Positions 33,628 to 43,373 of a DNA stretch of 64,000 bases are shown piece after piece. The DNA is from Pseudocitrobacter vendiensis (GTDB lineage: Bacteria > Pseudomonadota > Gammaproteobacteria > Enterobacterales > Enterobacteriaceae). The stretch's first letter is position 1. Each line of letters starts with the position of its first letter. The stretch covers positions 1-64,000 of the forward strand of contig NZ_CALSBS010000011.1 of NCBI RefSeq assembly GCF_943590815.1, in the 5' to 3' direction. Made by a program: the position numbers and the translations under genes. The notes under the pieces are model-generated. The model was given only the letters and a program-made list of their open reading frames with translations, ran no database searches and had not been told where the DNA came from.

Positions 33628-33702
33628 CTACAAATCCCCGCCTCTCATCTGTACAAAATTCGAACTACACTTAATGGGCTCTTCTTACCTGAGGTAACGA
33701 TT

Positions 33703-34143
33703 ATGCCGTTAAGTCCCTACATTGCTTTCGCCGGAAACTGCGCCGATGCCATCGCCTGGTATCAACAGACGCTGGGCGCGGAATTGCTCTACAAAATCAC
33801 CTTCGGCGAAATGCCAAAAGATGCGCAGGAAAGCAGCGACGGCTGCCCCTCCGGCCAGACCTACCCTGAAAACGCTATCGCCCACGCCAATCTGAAAGTT
33901 GCGGGAAGCGACATCATGATGAGCGACGGCGCGCAAAGCGGAAATACTGGCTACAGCGGCTTTACGCTGGTGCTGGATACCCAGGACGTCAACGAAGGAA
34001 AACGCTGGTTCGATAGCCTGGCGGCAGAAGGCCAGATTGAGATGGCCTGGCAGGAAACCTTCTGGGCGCACGGTTTCGGCAAAGTCACCGATCGCTACGG
34101 CCTGCCCTGGATGATCAACGTCGTCAAACAGCCTGGCGGATAA
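33703..34143 (+). CDS. YjdN (PhnB-like) glyoxalase/bleomycin-resistance-fold protein
   Basis: A 146-residue protein of the vicinal oxygen chelate fold, with paired beta-alpha-beta-beta-beta units (MPLSPYIAFAGNCADAIAWYQ and YSGFTLVLDTQDVNEGKRWFDSL). It matches E. coli YjdN in length and sequence. Its substrate is unknown, and it is not required for phosphonate use in E. coli. GAGGTAAC lies before the ATG. Confidence 0.92.
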   Translation: MPLSPYIAFAGNCADAIAWYQQTLGAELLYKITFGEMPKDAQESSDGCPSGQTYPENAIAHANLKVAGSDIMMSDGAQSGNTGYSGFTLVLDTQDVNEGKRWFDSLAAEGQIEMAWQETFWAHGFGKVTDRYGLPWMINVVKQPGG

Positions 34144-34148
34144 ACTCT

Positions 34149-34169
34149 GCGGGAGGTACATCCTCCCGC
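34149..34169 (+). terminator. Hairpin after yjdN
   Basis: GCGGGAGG-TACAT-CCTCCCGC is a perfect eight-base-pair stem just after the yjdN stop, followed by a short T-rich stretch. It insulates the phn promoter from upstream transcription. Confidence 0.65.
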
Positions 34170-34201
34170 TGTCATCATTTTCACCTTAACTCTTCATCTT
34201 T

Positions 34202-34234
34202 ACGTCACTCACGCTTAACCCAACTGTCACAAAA
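34202..34234 (+). promoter_or_regulatory. Pho box upstream of phnC
   Basis: Three 11-base units, ACGTCACTCAC, GCTTAACCCAA and CTGTCACAAAA, are spaced in phase as PhoB direct repeats are (core TGTCAC). The site lies 40-70 bases before phnC, where E. coli has the PhoB-activated phn (psiD) promoter, so phosphate starvation should induce the operon. Confidence 0.65.
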
Positions 34235-34274
34235 ATTCGCCACGATGGAGCCACTTTTTTAGGGAGGCTCCAGC

Positions 34275-35063
34275 ATGCAAACGATTATCCGCGTCGAACA
34301 ACTGAGCAAAACCTTCAATCAGCATCAGGCGCTGCACGCGGTTGATCTGAACATTCATCACGGTGAAATGGTGGCTCTGCTTGGGCCGTCGGGTTCCGGC
34401 AAATCCACCCTTTTACGTCACTTAAGCGGCCTGATTGTCGGCGATAAAAAGCCAGAATGCCGCGTCGAACTGCTGGGCCGCACCGTTCAGCAAAATGGCC
34501 GCCTGGCCCGCGATATCCGCAAAAGCCGCGCCAACACCGGCTACATCTTCCAACAATTCAACCTGGTGAATCGCCTGAGCGTACTGGAGAACGTGCTGAT
34601 TGGCGCGCTCGGCAGCACGCCATTCTGGCGCACCTGTTTTAGCTACTTCACCCGCGAGCAGAAACAGCGCGCGTTACAGGCGCTGACCCGCGTTGGCATG
34701 GTGCACTTTGCCCATCAGCGCGTTTCCACGCTCTCCGGCGGCCAGCAGCAGCGTGTGGCGATTGCCCGCGCGCTGATGCAGCAGGCGAAGGTGATTCTGG
34801 CCGATGAACCCATCGCCTCGCTGGACCCGGAATCGGCGCGCATCGTGATGGACACCCTGCGCGACATTAACCAGAACGACGGCATTACCGTGGTCGTCAC
34901 GCTGCATCAGGTGGATTACGCCCTGCGCTACTGCGAACGCATCGTCGCCCTGCGCCAGGGGCACGTCTTTTACGACGGCAGCAGCCAACAGTTTGATAAC
35001 GAACGTTTTGACCATCTCTACCGCAGCATTAACCGCGTCGAAGAGAACGCGAAAGCTGCCTGA
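34275..35063 (+). CDS. PhnC, phosphonate ABC transporter ATP-binding subunit
   Basis: ATPase that powers phosphonate uptake with PhnD and PhnE. The 262 residues carry Walker [10 protein letters not shown], the LSGGQQQR signature and Walker [14 protein letters not shown]. Length and sequence match E. coli PhnC. AGGGAGG sits before ATG 34275. It is the first gene of the 14-gene phosphonate operon, behind the Pho box. Confidence 0.96.
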   Translation: MQTIIRVEQLSKTFNQHQALHAVDLNIHHGEMVALLGPSGSGKSTLLRHLSGLIVGDKKPECRVELLGRTVQQNGRLARDIRKSRANTGYIFQQFNLVNRLSVLENVLIGALGSTPFWRTCFSYFTREQKQRALQALTRVGMVHFAHQRVSTLSGGQQQRVAIARALMQQAKVILADEPIASLDPESARIVMDTLRDINQNDGITVVVTLHQVDYALRYCERIVALRQGHVFYDGSSQQFDNERFDHLYRSINRVEENAKAA

Positions 35064-35087
35064 CATCCCCATCATTGAGGAAAACGA

Positions 35088-36104
35088 ATGAACGCTAAGA
35101 TAATTGCCTCGCTGGCCTTCACCAGCATGTTCAGCCTCAGCACCCTGTTCAGCCCGGCGCACGCCGAAGAGCAGGAAAAGGCGCTGAATTTCGGCATTAT
35201 TTCAACGGAATCACAGCAAAACCTGAAACCGCAATGGACGCCTTTCCTGCAAGATATGGAGAAGAAACTGGGCGTAAAGGTCAACGCCTTCTTTGCCCCG
35301 GACTACGCAGGCATTATCCAGGGGATGCGCTTCAATAAAGTGGATATCGCCTGGTACGGCAATCTGTCGGCGATGGAAGCGGTGGATCGCGCCAACGGTC
35401 AGGTCTTCGCCCAGACGGTCGCGGCGGATGGATCGCCGGGTTACTGGAGCGTGTTGATCGTCAACAAAGATAGCCCGATCAACAACCTGAACGATCTGCT
35501 GGCCAAGCGTAAAGATCTCACCTTCGGCAATGGCGATCCTAACTCCACCTCTGGCTTCCTCGTCCCCGGCTACTACGTCTTCGCCAAAAACAATATCTCC
35601 GCCAGCGACTTCAAGCGCACCGTCAACGCCGGGCATGAAACCAACGCCCTCGCCGTTGCCAACAAGCAGGTGGATGTTGCCACCAACAACACTGAAAACC
35701 TCGACAAGCTGAAAACCTCCGCGCCGGAGAAGCTGAAAGAACTGAAGGTGATCTGGAAATCGCCGCTGATCCCAGGCGATCCGATCGTCTGGCGCAAAAA
35801 TCTGTCCGAAACCACCAAAGACAAGATCTACGACTTCTTTATGAACTACGGCAAAACGCCGGAAGAGAAAGCGGTGCTGGAACGCCTGGGCTGGGCGCCG
35901 TTCCGCGCCTCCAGCGACCTGCAACTGGTGCCAATTCGCCAGCTCGCACTGTTTAAAGAGATGCAAAGCGTGAAGGACAACAAAGGGCTGAACGAACAGG
36001 ACAAGCTCGCGAAAACCACCGAGATACAGGCGCAACTGGATGACCTGGATCGCCTGAACAACGCGTTAAGCGCGATGAGTTCGGTGAGTAAAGCGGTGCA
36101 GTAA
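35088..36104 (+). CDS. PhnD, periplasmic phosphonate-binding protein
   Basis: Solute-binding protein that delivers phosphonates, such as 2-aminoethylphosphonate, to PhnCE. The 338 residues start with a signal peptide (cleavage probably after SPAHA, about residue 26) and continue with LNFGIISTESQQNLKPQW, VDIAWYGNLSAMEA and GNGDPNSTSGFLVPGYY, the substrate-loop segments of PhnD. GAGGAAAACG precedes the ATG. A palindromic repeat follows the stop before phnE. Confidence 0.96.
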   Translation: MNAKIIASLAFTSMFSLSTLFSPAHAEEQEKALNFGIISTESQQNLKPQWTPFLQDMEKKLGVKVNAFFAPDYAGIIQGMRFNKVDIAWYGNLSAMEAVDRANGQVFAQTVAADGSPGYWSVLIVNKDSPINNLNDLLAKRKDLTFGNGDPNSTSGFLVPGYYVFAKNNISASDFKRTVNAGHETNALAVANKQVDVATNNTENLDKLKTSAPEKLKELKVIWKSPLIPGDPIVWRKNLSETTKDKIYDFFMNYGKTPEEKAVLERLGWAPFRASSDLQLVPIRQLALFKEMQSVKDNKGLNEQDKLAKTTEIQAQLDDLDRLNNALSAMSSVSKAVQ

Positions 36105-36111
36105 TGTGCTC

Positions 36112-36150
36112 GATCGGTCCCCTCTCCCTTGAGGGAGAGGGAGAAAACAT
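36112..36150. repeat. Single arm of a palindromic repeat between phnD and phnE
   Basis: CCTCTCCCT-TG-AGGGAGAGG followed by GAGAAAA is one arm of the repeat family found in bipartite form at 41.4, 45.1, 55.1 and 58.9 kb. It lies inside the operon and could stabilise or attenuate the phnCD message. Confidence 0.85.
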
Positions 36151-36165
36151 TAAACGGAGCCAAAC

Positions 36166-36945
36166 ATGCAAACCATCACCATCGCCCCACCCAAGCGCAG
36201 CTGGTTCTCGATCTTCAGCTGGGCCGTTGTTCTCGCTGTACTGGTCGTCTCGTGGCAGGGCGCGGAAATGGCCCCGCTCACGCTGATCAAAGACGGCGGC
36301 AACATGGCGACGTTCGCCGCCGACTTCTTCCCGCCCGATTTCAGCCAGTGGCAGGATTACCTCACCGAAATGGCCGTCACGCTGCAAATCGCCGTCTGGG
36401 GCACTGCGCTGGCAGTCGTTCTCTCCATCCCCTTCGGCCTGATGAGCGCCGAAAACCTGGTGCCGTGGTGGGTTTACCAGCCCGTTCGCCGCCTGATGGA
36501 CGCCTGCCGCGCCATTAACGAGATGGTCTTCGCCATGCTGTTCGTGGTCGCCGTCGGTCTCGGTCCGTTCGCTGGCGTACTGGCGCTGTTTATCCACACC
36601 ACCGGCGTGCTCTCCAAACTGCTTTCCGAAGCGGTGGAAGCGATTGAACCCGGCCCGGTGGAAGGCATTCGCGCCACCGGTGCCAATAAGCTCGAAGAGA
36701 TCCTCTACGGCGTGCTGCCGCAGGTCATGCCGCTACTGATTTCCTACTCACTCTATCGTTTCGAATCCAACGTGCGTTCCGCCACCGTTGTTGGCATGGT
36801 CGGCGCTGGCGGGATCGGCGTCACGCTGTGGGAAGCGATTCGCGGTTTCCAGTTCCAGCAAACCTGTGCCCTGATGGTGCTGATTATCGTCACGGTCAGC
36901 CTGCTGGATTTCCTCTCTCAACGGTTGCGTAAGCACTTTATCTGA
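36166..36945 (+). CDS. PhnE, phosphonate ABC transporter permease (intact)
   Basis: Inner-membrane channel of the phosphonate transporter. The 259-residue frame runs unbroken from [19 protein letters not shown] through six hydrophobic helices, with the permease loop [29 protein letters not shown] read as the ATPase-contact EAA motif. E. coli K-12 carries an eight-base insertion that breaks phnE; this copy lacks it, so phosphonate uptake should work without reversion. ACGGAG precedes the ATG. Confidence 0.95.
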   Translation: MQTITIAPPKRSWFSIFSWAVVLAVLVVSWQGAEMAPLTLIKDGGNMATFAADFFPPDFSQWQDYLTEMAVTLQIAVWGTALAVVLSIPFGLMSAENLVPWWVYQPVRRLMDACRAINEMVFAMLFVVAVGLGPFAGVLALFIHTTGVLSKLLSEAVEAIEPGPVEGIRATGANKLEEILYGVLPQVMPLLISYSLYRFESNVRSATVVGMVGAGGIGVTLWEAIRGFQFQQTCALMVLIIVTVSLLDFLSQRLRKHFI

Positions 36946-36965
36946 TAAGCGAGGCATTGATATCT

Positions 36966-37691
36966 ATGCACTTGTCTACACATCCGACCAGCTACCCAAC
37001 ACGCTATCAGGAGATAGCCGCAAAACTTGAGCAGGAGCTTCGTCAACACTACCGCTGCGGCGACTATCTTCCCGCCGAGCAGCAACTGGCAGCGCGCTTT
37101 GAGGTGAATCGCCACACCCTGCGCCGTGCCATCGACCAACTGGTGGAAAAAGGCTGGGTACAGCGCCGTCAGGGCGTCGGCGTGCTGGTGCTGATGCGCC
37201 CGTTCGATTACCCGCTCAACGCCCAGGCGCGTTTTAGCCAGAACCTGCTGGATCAGGGTAGCCATCCCACCAGCGAAAAACTGCTGTCGGTGCTGCGCCC
37301 CGCGTCCGGCCACGTCGCTGACGCGCTGGGGATCGCCGAGGGCGAGAACGTTATCCACCTGCGCACCCTGCGCCGGGTCAACGGCGTCGCGCTCTGTTTA
37401 ATCGACCACTACTTTGCGGACCTCACCCTCTGGCCGACGCTGCAACGCTTCGACAGCGGCTCGCTGCACGATTTTTTGCGCGAGCAAACGGGAATTGCGC
37501 TGCGCCGCAGCCAGACGCGGATCAGCGCCCGCCGCGCCCAGGCCAAAGAGTGCCAGCGTCTTGAAATTCCGAATATGTCGCCGCTGCTGTGCGTGCGCAC
37601 CCTTAACCACCGTGACGGTGAAAGCAGCCCGGCGGAGTACTCCGTCAGCCTGACGCGCGCCGACATGATTGAATTCACCATGGAGCACTGA
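36966..37691 (+). CDS. PhnF, GntR-family regulator of the phn operon
   Basis: A 241-residue regulator with an N-terminal winged helix (about 10-75, RYQEIAAKLEQELRQHYRCG and EQQLAARFEVNRHTLRRAI) and a C-terminal UTRA ligand-binding domain. It is nearly identical to E. coli PhnF as I recall it. The in-frame ATG at 36957 adds three residues; 36966 matches the E. coli start. It is not required for catalysis and probably modulates the operon in response to a phosphonate. Confidence 0.95.
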   Translation: MHLSTHPTSYPTRYQEIAAKLEQELRQHYRCGDYLPAEQQLAARFEVNRHTLRRAIDQLVEKGWVQRRQGVGVLVLMRPFDYPLNAQARFSQNLLDQGSHPTSEKLLSVLRPASGHVADALGIAEGENVIHLRTLRRVNGVALCLIDHYFADLTLWPTLQRFDSGSLHDFLREQTGIALRRSQTRISARRAQAKECQRLEIPNMSPLLCVRTLNHRDGESSPAEYSVSLTRADMIEFTMEH

Positions 37692-38144
37692 ATGCACGCA
37701 GATACCGCGACCCGCCAGCACTGGATGTCCGTGCTGGCGCACAGCCAACCGGCTGAACTGGCTAACCGCCTTAAAGCGCTAAACATCACCACCGACTATG
37801 ACATTATCCGCGCCGCCGAAACCGGCCTGGTACAGATTCAGGCGCGAATGGGTGGCACCGGCGAACGCTTTTTTGCTGGCGACGCCACGCTCACCCGCGC
37901 CGCTGTACGCCTTACTGACGGCACGCTCGGCTACAGCTGGGTGCTGGGGCGCGACAAACAGCACGCCGAACGCTGCGCGCTGATTGACGCGCTGATGCAG
38001 CAATCTCGCCACTTTCAAAACTTATCAGAAACCCTTATTGCCCCGCTGGACGCTGACCGTATGGCACGCATTGCCGCACGCCAGGCCGAAGTGAACGCCA
38101 GTCGGGTCGACTTCTTTACGATGGTTCGCGGAGACAACGCATGA
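37692..38144 (+). CDS. PhnG, subunit of the C-P lyase core complex
   Basis: A 150-residue subunit of the PhnGHIJ complex. With PhnI and PhnL it takes part in transfer of the phosphonate to the ribose of ATP. The sequence ([63 protein letters not shown] read in order) matches the E. coli protein. It starts directly after the phnF stop and overlaps phnH by four bases. Confidence 0.95.
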   Translation: MHADTATRQHWMSVLAHSQPAELANRLKALNITTDYDIIRAAETGLVQIQARMGGTGERFFAGDATLTRAAVRLTDGTLGYSWVLGRDKQHAERCALIDALMQQSRHFQNLSETLIAPLDADRMARIAARQAEVNASRVDFFTMVRGDNA

Positions 38145-38725
38145 CCCTGGAAACCGCTTTTATGCTTCCCGTGCAGGATGCCCAGCACAGTTTTCGTCGC
38201 CTGTTAAAGGCCATGAGCGAGCCGGGCGTGATTGTCGCCCTGCATCAGCTCAAACGCGGCTGGCAGCCGCTGAATATCGCCACCACCAGCGTGCTGCTGA
38301 CGCTGGCCGATAACGACACGCCGGTGTGGCTTTCCGCGCCATTAAGTAACGATATCGTCAGCCAGAGCCTGCGTTTTCATACCAACGCCCCGCTGGTCAA
38401 TCAGCCGGAACAGGCGACCTTCGCAGTGACGGATGAGGCGATTGCCAGCGAGCAGCTCAACGCCCTTTCCACCGGCACCGCCGTTGCGCCGGAAGCCGGT
38501 GCGACGTTGATTTTACAGGTCACCAGCCTGAGCGGCGGACGCATGCTGCGCCTTACTGGCGCGGGTATTGCCGAAGAACGGATGATCGCCCCGCAACTGC
38601 CGGAGTGCATTCTGCACGAACTTACCGAGCGCCCGCACCCGTTCCCGCTCGGCATCGACCTGATCCTGACCTGCGGCGAGCGCATGCTGGCTATCCCGCG
38701 AACCACTCATGTGGAGGTGTGCTGA
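38141..38725 (+). CDS. PhnH, subunit of the C-P lyase core complex
   Basis: A 194-residue dimerising subunit of PhnGHIJ with a fold related to PLP transferases but without PLP. Recognisable segments are [19 protein letters not shown] and [19 protein letters not shown]. The ATG overlaps phnG and its stop overlaps the phnI start (TGATG). Translational coupling along phnGHIJ fits a fixed subunit ratio. Confidence 0.95.
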   Translation: MTLETAFMLPVQDAQHSFRRLLKAMSEPGVIVALHQLKRGWQPLNIATTSVLLTLADNDTPVWLSAPLSNDIVSQSLRFHTNAPLVNQPEQATFAVTDEAIASEQLNALSTGTAVAPEAGATLILQVTSLSGGRMLRLTGAGIAEERMIAPQLPECILHELTERPHPFPLGIDLILTCGERMLAIPRTTHVEVC

Positions 38726-39789
38726 TGTACGTTGCCGTGAAAGGGGGCGAGAAGGCGATCGACGCCGCCCACGCCCTGCAAGAGAGCCGACGCCGGGGCG
38801 ATACCGATTTGCCTGAACTGAGCGTCGCCCAGATTGAACAACAACTTAATCTCGCGGTGGATCGCGTGATGACCGAAGGCGGCATTGCCGACCGCGAACT
38901 GGCCGCGCTGGCGCTGAAACAGGCCAGTGGCGATAACGTTGAAGCAATTTTCCTGCTGCGCGCCTACCGCACGACGCTGGCAAAACTGGCGGTAAGCGAG
39001 CCGCTCGACACCACCGAGATGCGTCTCGAACGCCGTATCTCCGCCGTTTATAAAGACATTCCTGGCGGCCAGCTGCTTGGCCCGACCTACGACTACACCC
39101 ATCGCCTGCTCGATTTCACCCTGCTGGCGAATGGCGAAGCGCCGACGCTGACCACCACCGACAGCGAGCAAGCCCCATCGCCGCACGTTTTCAGCCTGCT
39201 GGCGCGTCAGGGGCTGGCGAAGTTTGAAGAGGATAGCGGCGCACAGCCGGATGACATCACCCGTACACCGCCGGTTTACCCTTGCTCTCGCGCCTCCCGC
39301 CTGCAACAGCTCATGCGCGGCGACGAAGGCTACTTGCTGGCGCTGGCCTACTCCACCCAGCGTGGTTACGGACGCAATCACCCGTTCGCAGGCGAAATCC
39401 GCAGTGGCTATATCGACGTGTCTATTGTGCCGGAAGAGCTGGGATTTGCGGTGAACATCGGCGAACTAGTGATGACCGAGTGTGAAATGGTCAACGGTTT
39501 TATCGACCCGCCGGATGAGCCGCCGCACTTCACGCGCGGCTACGGGCTGGTGTTCGGCATGAGCGAGCGCAAAGCGATGGCAATGGCGCTGGTTGACCGC
39601 GCTCTACAAGCCCCGGAGTACGGCGAGCACGCGACAGGCCCGGCGCAGGATGAAGAGTTCGTGCTGGCGCATGCCGACAACGTCGAAGCCGCAGGCTTTG
39701 TCTCGCACCTCAAACTCCCGCACTACGTCGATTTCCAGGCCGAGCTGGAGCTACTCAAACGTCTGCAACAGGAGCAGAACCATGGCTAA
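38725..39789 (+). CDS. PhnI, nucleosidase/transferase subunit of C-P lyase
   Basis: A 354-residue core subunit which, with PhnG and PhnL, forms alpha-D-ribose-1-methylphosphonate-5-triphosphate; alone it acts as a purine nucleosidase in E. coli. The chosen ATG gives [19 protein letters not shown], the E. coli start; the frame is open upstream inside phnH but that part is not PhnI. The stop overlaps the phnJ start by eight bases. Confidence 0.95.
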   Translation: MYVAVKGGEKAIDAAHALQESRRRGDTDLPELSVAQIEQQLNLAVDRVMTEGGIADRELAALALKQASGDNVEAIFLLRAYRTTLAKLAVSEPLDTTEMRLERRISAVYKDIPGGQLLGPTYDYTHRLLDFTLLANGEAPTLTTTDSEQAPSPHVFSLLARQGLAKFEEDSGAQPDDITRTPPVYPCSRASRLQQLMRGDEGYLLALAYSTQRGYGRNHPFAGEIRSGYIDVSIVPEELGFAVNIGELVMTECEMVNGFIDPPDEPPHFTRGYGLVFGMSERKAMAMALVDRALQAPEYGEHATGPAQDEEFVLAHADNVEAAGFVSHLKLPHYVDFQAELELLKRLQQEQNHG

Positions 39790-40627
39790 TCTGAGCGGCT
39801 ACAACTTTGCCTACCTCGACGAGCAGACCAAACGCATGATCCGCCGCGCCATCTTAAAAGCGGTGGCGATCCCCGGCTATCAGGTGCCGTTTGGCGGGCG
39901 CGAGATGCCGATGCCGTACGGCTGGGGAACCGGCGGCATACAGCTTACTGCCAGCGTGATTGGTGAAAGCGACGTGTTGAAGGTGATTGACCAGGGCGCG
40001 GATGACACCACCAACGCCGTGTCGATTCGCAACTTCTTTAAGCGCGTGACCGGGGTAAATACCACCGAACGCACGGACGATGCGACGCTTATCCAGACGC
40101 GCCACCGGATCCCCGAAACGCCGCTGACCGAAGATCAGATCATTATCTTCCAGGTGCCGATCCCGGAACCGCTGCGCTTTATCGAGCCGCGCGAAACGGA
40201 GACCCGCACCATGCACGCGCTGGAGGAGTACGGCGTGATGCAGGTGAAACTATATGAAGATATCGCCCGCTTCGGTCATATCGCCACCACCTACGCCTAT
40301 CCGGTGAAGGTGAACGGACGCTACGTCATGGACCCATCGCCGATCCCGAAATTTGATAACCCGAAAATGGACATGATGCCCGCCCTGCAACTGTTTGGCG
40401 CGGGGCGTGAGAAGCGTATTTATGCGGTGCCGCCGTTTACCCGCGTGGAAAGCCTCGATTTCGACGATCATCCGTTCACCGTTCAGCAGTGGGATGAACC
40501 CTGCGCCATCTGCGGATCGACCCACAGCTATCTCGATGAAGTGGTGCTGGATGACGCCGGAAACCGCATGTTTGTCTGTTCCGATACCGATTATTGCCGC
40601 CAACAGAGCGAGGCGAGAAGCCAATGA
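39782..40627 (+). CDS. PhnJ, radical SAM C-P lyase
   Basis: The enzyme that breaks the carbon-phosphorus bond of ribose-1-phosphonate 5-phosphate, giving a hydrocarbon and a cyclic ribose phosphate. The 281 residues equal E. coli PhnJ. The C-terminal Cys set is intact: CAIC, then FVCSDTDYC with Cys272, the residue reported to carry the thiyl radical. The iron-sulfur cluster cysteines of PhnJ are atypically spaced, as seen here. The start is ATG 39782, matching MANLSGYNF. The stop overlaps phnK as ATGA. Confidence 0.96.
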   Translation: MANLSGYNFAYLDEQTKRMIRRAILKAVAIPGYQVPFGGREMPMPYGWGTGGIQLTASVIGESDVLKVIDQGADDTTNAVSIRNFFKRVTGVNTTERTDDATLIQTRHRIPETPLTEDQIIIFQVPIPEPLRFIEPRETETRTMHALEEYGVMQVKLYEDIARFGHIATTYAYPVKVNGRYVMDPSPIPKFDNPKMDMMPALQLFGAGREKRIYAVPPFTRVESLDFDDHPFTVQQWDEPCAICGSTHSYLDEVVLDDAGNRMFVCSDTDYCRQQSEARSQ

Positions 40628-41382
40628 ATCAACCGTTACTTTCGGTCAATAACCTGACCCACCTTTACGCGCCGGGCAAAGGCTTCAGCGATGTCTCTTT
40701 TGATTTATGGCCGGGGGAAGTGCTGGGCATTGTCGGGGAATCCGGTTCCGGGAAGACCACGCTGCTGAAATCAATCTCCGCCCGTCTGACACCGCAACAG
40801 GGGGAGATTCACTATGAAAACCGTTCCCTCTATGGCATGAGCGAGGCCGACCGCCGTCGCCTGCTGCGCACCGAATGGGGCGTGGTGCATCAGCATCCGC
40901 TCGACGGCCTGCGCCGTCAGGTGTCAGCAGGCGGCAATATCGGCGAACGGCTGATGGCGACCGGGGCGCGTCATTACGGCGATATTCGCGCCACCGCGCA
41001 GAAGTGGCTGGAAGAGGTGGAGATTCCCGCCAACCGTATCGACGATCTGCCGACCACTTTTTCCGGCGGCATGCAGCAGCGTTTGCAGATTGCCCGCAAC
41101 CTGGTGACGCATCCGAAGCTGGTGTTTATGGACGAGCCAACCGGCGGGCTGGATGTGTCAGTGCAGGCACGCCTGCTCGACCTGCTGCGCGGCCTGGTGG
41201 TGGAACTGAACCTGGCGGTGGTGATTGTCACCCATGATTTGGGCGTCGCCCGCCTGCTGGCGGACCGTTTGCTGGTGATGAAGCAGGGGCAGGTGGTGGA
41301 GAGTGGGTTAACCGACCGCGTGCTCGACGACCCGCATCATCCGTATACCCAATTGCTGGTGTCATCGGTTTTGCAGAATTGA
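40624..41382 (+). CDS. PhnK, ABC-type ATPase of the C-P lyase complex
   Basis: A 252-residue ATP-binding cassette protein that docks on the PhnGHIJ core. It carries Walker A GESGSGKTT, signature FSGGMQQR and Walker B LVFMDEPTGGLDV. It is not an import ATPase despite resembling oligopeptide transporter subunits. It is followed by a 177-base gap with a bipartite palindromic repeat, the largest gap in the operon. Confidence 0.95.
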   Translation: MNQPLLSVNNLTHLYAPGKGFSDVSFDLWPGEVLGIVGESGSGKTTLLKSISARLTPQQGEIHYENRSLYGMSEADRRRLLRTEWGVVHQHPLDGLRRQVSAGGNIGERLMATGARHYGDIRATAQKWLEEVEIPANRIDDLPTTFSGGMQQRLQIARNLVTHPKLVFMDEPTGGLDVSVQARLLDLLRGLVVELNLAVVIVTHDLGVARLLADRLLVMKQGQVVESGLTDRVLDDPHHPYTQLLVSSVLQN

Positions 41383-41405
41383 GTTGCAACACTTTGCGCA
41401 CTGAT

Positions 41406-41515
41406 CCCCTCACCCCGGCCCTCTCCCGGAGGGAGAGGGAGAAAACCGGCGCAATATTCAACACCGTGCACAAGCGGTCCCCTCGCCCCTTTGGGGAGAG
41501 GGTTAGGGTGAGGGG
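41406..41515. repeat. Bipartite palindromic repeat between phnK and phnL
   Basis: The left arm has CCCCTCACCCCGGCCCTC and a CTCCC/GGGAG hairpin with GAGAAAA. The right arm has a CCTCGCCCC/GGGGAGAGG hairpin and GGTTAGGGTGAGGGG. The outer ends are complementary, so the whole unit can fold on itself like a BIME. It is one of four two-arm copies in the window and lies within the operon. Confidence 0.9.
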
Positions 41516-41559
41516 CAATGTGCGCACCGCTCCCAAACATGCGAACCACGAGGCGAAAA

Positions 41560-42240
41560 ATGATTAACGTACAAAACGTCAGTAAAACCTTCATCCTGCA
41601 CCAGCAAAACGGCGTGCGCCTGCCCGTCTTACAACGCGCCTCGCTCACCGTCAACGCGGGCGAATGCGTGGTGCTCCACGGTCACTCCGGCAGCGGCAAA
41701 TCAACTCTGCTACGCTCGCTGTACGCCAACTATCTGCCCGACGAAGGGCAAATCCAGATTAAACATGGTGACGAGTGGGTAGACCTGGTCACCGCGCCAG
41801 CACGCAAAGTGGTGGAAATCCGCAAAACCACCGTCGGCTGGGTAAGCCAGTTTCTGCGCGTCATCCCGCGTATTTCGGCACTGGAAGTGGTGATGCAGCC
41901 GCTGCTCGATACCGGCGTTCCGCGTGAAGCCTGCGCCGCTAAAGCCGCCCGATTACTGACGCGCCTGAACGTGCCTGAACGCCTGTGGCACCTGGCACCA
42001 TCGACCTTCTCCGGCGGCGAACAGCAGCGCGTCAACATCGCCCGTGGCTTTATCGTCGACTACCCCATCCTGCTGCTCGATGAACCTACCGCCTCGCTGG
42101 ACGCCAAAAACAGCGCCGCCGTAGTGGAACTGATCTGCGAAGCCAAAGCCCGCGGCGCGGCCATCGTCGGTATCTTCCATGACGAAGCCGTACGCAATGA
42201 CGTCGCCGACCGCCTGCACCCAATGGGAGCCTCTGCATGA
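41560..42240 (+). CDS. PhnL, ABC-type ATPase of the C-P lyase pathway
   Basis: A 226-residue ATP-binding cassette protein needed with PhnGHI for the ribosylation step. Walker A is GHSGSGKST, the signature is FSGGEQQR and Walker B is [12 protein letters not shown]. The start is ATG 41560 ([11 protein letters not shown], as in E. coli) with GAGGCG upstream; an upstream frame start at 41518 lies in the repeat and is rejected. It overlaps phnM by four bases. Confidence 0.95.
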   Translation: MINVQNVSKTFILHQQNGVRLPVLQRASLTVNAGECVVLHGHSGSGKSTLLRSLYANYLPDEGQIQIKHGDEWVDLVTAPARKVVEIRKTTVGWVSQFLRVIPRISALEVVMQPLLDTGVPREACAAKAARLLTRLNVPERLWHLAPSTFSGGEQQRVNIARGFIVDYPILLLDEPTASLDAKNSAAVVELICEAKARGAAIVGIFHDEAVRNDVADRLHPMGASA

Positions 42241-43373
42241 TTATCAATAACGTCAAACTGGTGCTGGAAAACGAAGTGGTACACGGCTCGCTGGAGATGC
42301 AGGACGGTGAAATCCGCGCCTTTGCCGAAAGCCAGAGCAGCCTGCCAGAGGCGATGGACGGCGAAGGCGGCTGGCTGCTGCCTAGGCTGATTGAGCTGCA
42401 TACCGACAACCTCGATAAATTCTTCACTCCGCGCCCAAAAGTGGACTGGCCTGCCCACTCGGCGATGAGCAGCCACGACGCGCTGATGGTGGCGAGCGGC
42501 ATCACCACCGTGCTGGATGCCGTGGCGATTGGCGACGTGCGCGACGGCGGCGATCGGCTGGAGAATCTGGAGAAGATGATCAACGCCATCGAAGAGACGC
42601 AGAAACGCGGCGTCAACCGCGCCGAGCACCGTCTGCACCTGCGCTGTGAACTGCCACATCACACCACGCTGCCGCTGTTTGAAAAACTGGTGCAGCGCGA
42701 GCCGGTCACGCTGGTGTCGCTGATGGACCACTCACCGGGCCAGCGCCAGTTCGCCAATCGCGAGAAGTATCGCGAATATTACCAGGGCAAATACTCGCTC
42801 ACCGATGCGCAGATGCAGCAGTACGAAGAGGAACAACTGGCGCTTGCCGCACGCTGGTCGCAGCCGAATCGCGAAACCATCGCCGCAATGTGCCGCGCGC
42901 GACAAATTGCCCTCGCCAGCCACGATGACGCCACGCACGCGCACGTTGCCGAATCCCACCAGCTTGGCAGCGTAATCGCCGAATTTCCCACCACGTTCGA
43001 AGCGGCGGAAGCTTCGCGCAAGCATGGCATGAATGTATTGATGGGCGCGCCGAATATTGTGCGCGGCGGTTCGCACTCCGGCAACGTGGCGGCCAGTGAA
43101 CTGGCACAGCTTGGTCTGCTGGATATCCTCTCTTCCGACTACTACCCCGCCAGCCTGCTCGATGCGGCATTTCGCGTCGCCGATGACGAGAGCAACCGCT
43201 TTACGCTGCCGCAGGCGGTGAAGCTGGTGACTAAAAATCCGGCGCAGGCGCTTAATCTTCAGGATCGCGGGGTGATTGGCGAGGGCAAACGCGCCGACCT
43301 GGTGCTGGCGCATCGCAAGGGCAACCACATTCATATCGATCACGTCTGGCGTCAGGGTAAAAGGGTGTTCTGA
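42237..43373 (+). CDS. PhnM, alpha-D-ribose 1-methylphosphonate 5-triphosphate diphosphatase
   Basis: An amidohydrolase-family enzyme that removes pyrophosphate from the ribosylated phosphonate triphosphate. The 378 residues show the metal-binding segments [33 protein letters not shown] and [11 protein letters not shown]. Length and sequence match E. coli PhnM. The ATG overlaps phnL and the stop overlaps phnN by one base. Confidence 0.95.
   Translation: MIINNVKLVLENEVVHGSLEMQDGEIRAFAESQSSLPEAMDGEGGWLLPRLIELHTDNLDKFFTPRPKVDWPAHSAMSSHDALMVASGITTVLDAVAIGDVRDGGDRLENLEKMINAIEETQKRGVNRAEHRLHLRCELPHHTTLPLFEKLVQREPVTLVSLMDHSPGQRQFANREKYREYYQGKYSLTDAQMQQYEEEQLALAARWSQPNRETIAAMCRARQIALASHDDATHAHVAESHQLGSVIAEFPTTFEAAEASRKHGMNVLMGAPNIVRGGSHSGNVAASELAQLGLLDILSSDYYPASLLDAAFRVADDESNRFTLPQAVKLVTKNPAQALNLQDRGVIGEGKRADLVLAHRKGNHIHIDHVWRQGKRVF

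Noticed and set aside
38605-38724. N-terminal extension of PhnI inside phnH
   Set aside because: The extension has no similarity to PhnI; ATG 38725 gives the exact E. coli start and length.
40624-42240. PhnK and PhnL as import ATPases
   Set aside because: They resemble oligopeptide transporter ATPases, but their position and identity match the C-P lyase accessory proteins; PhnC is the import ATPase.
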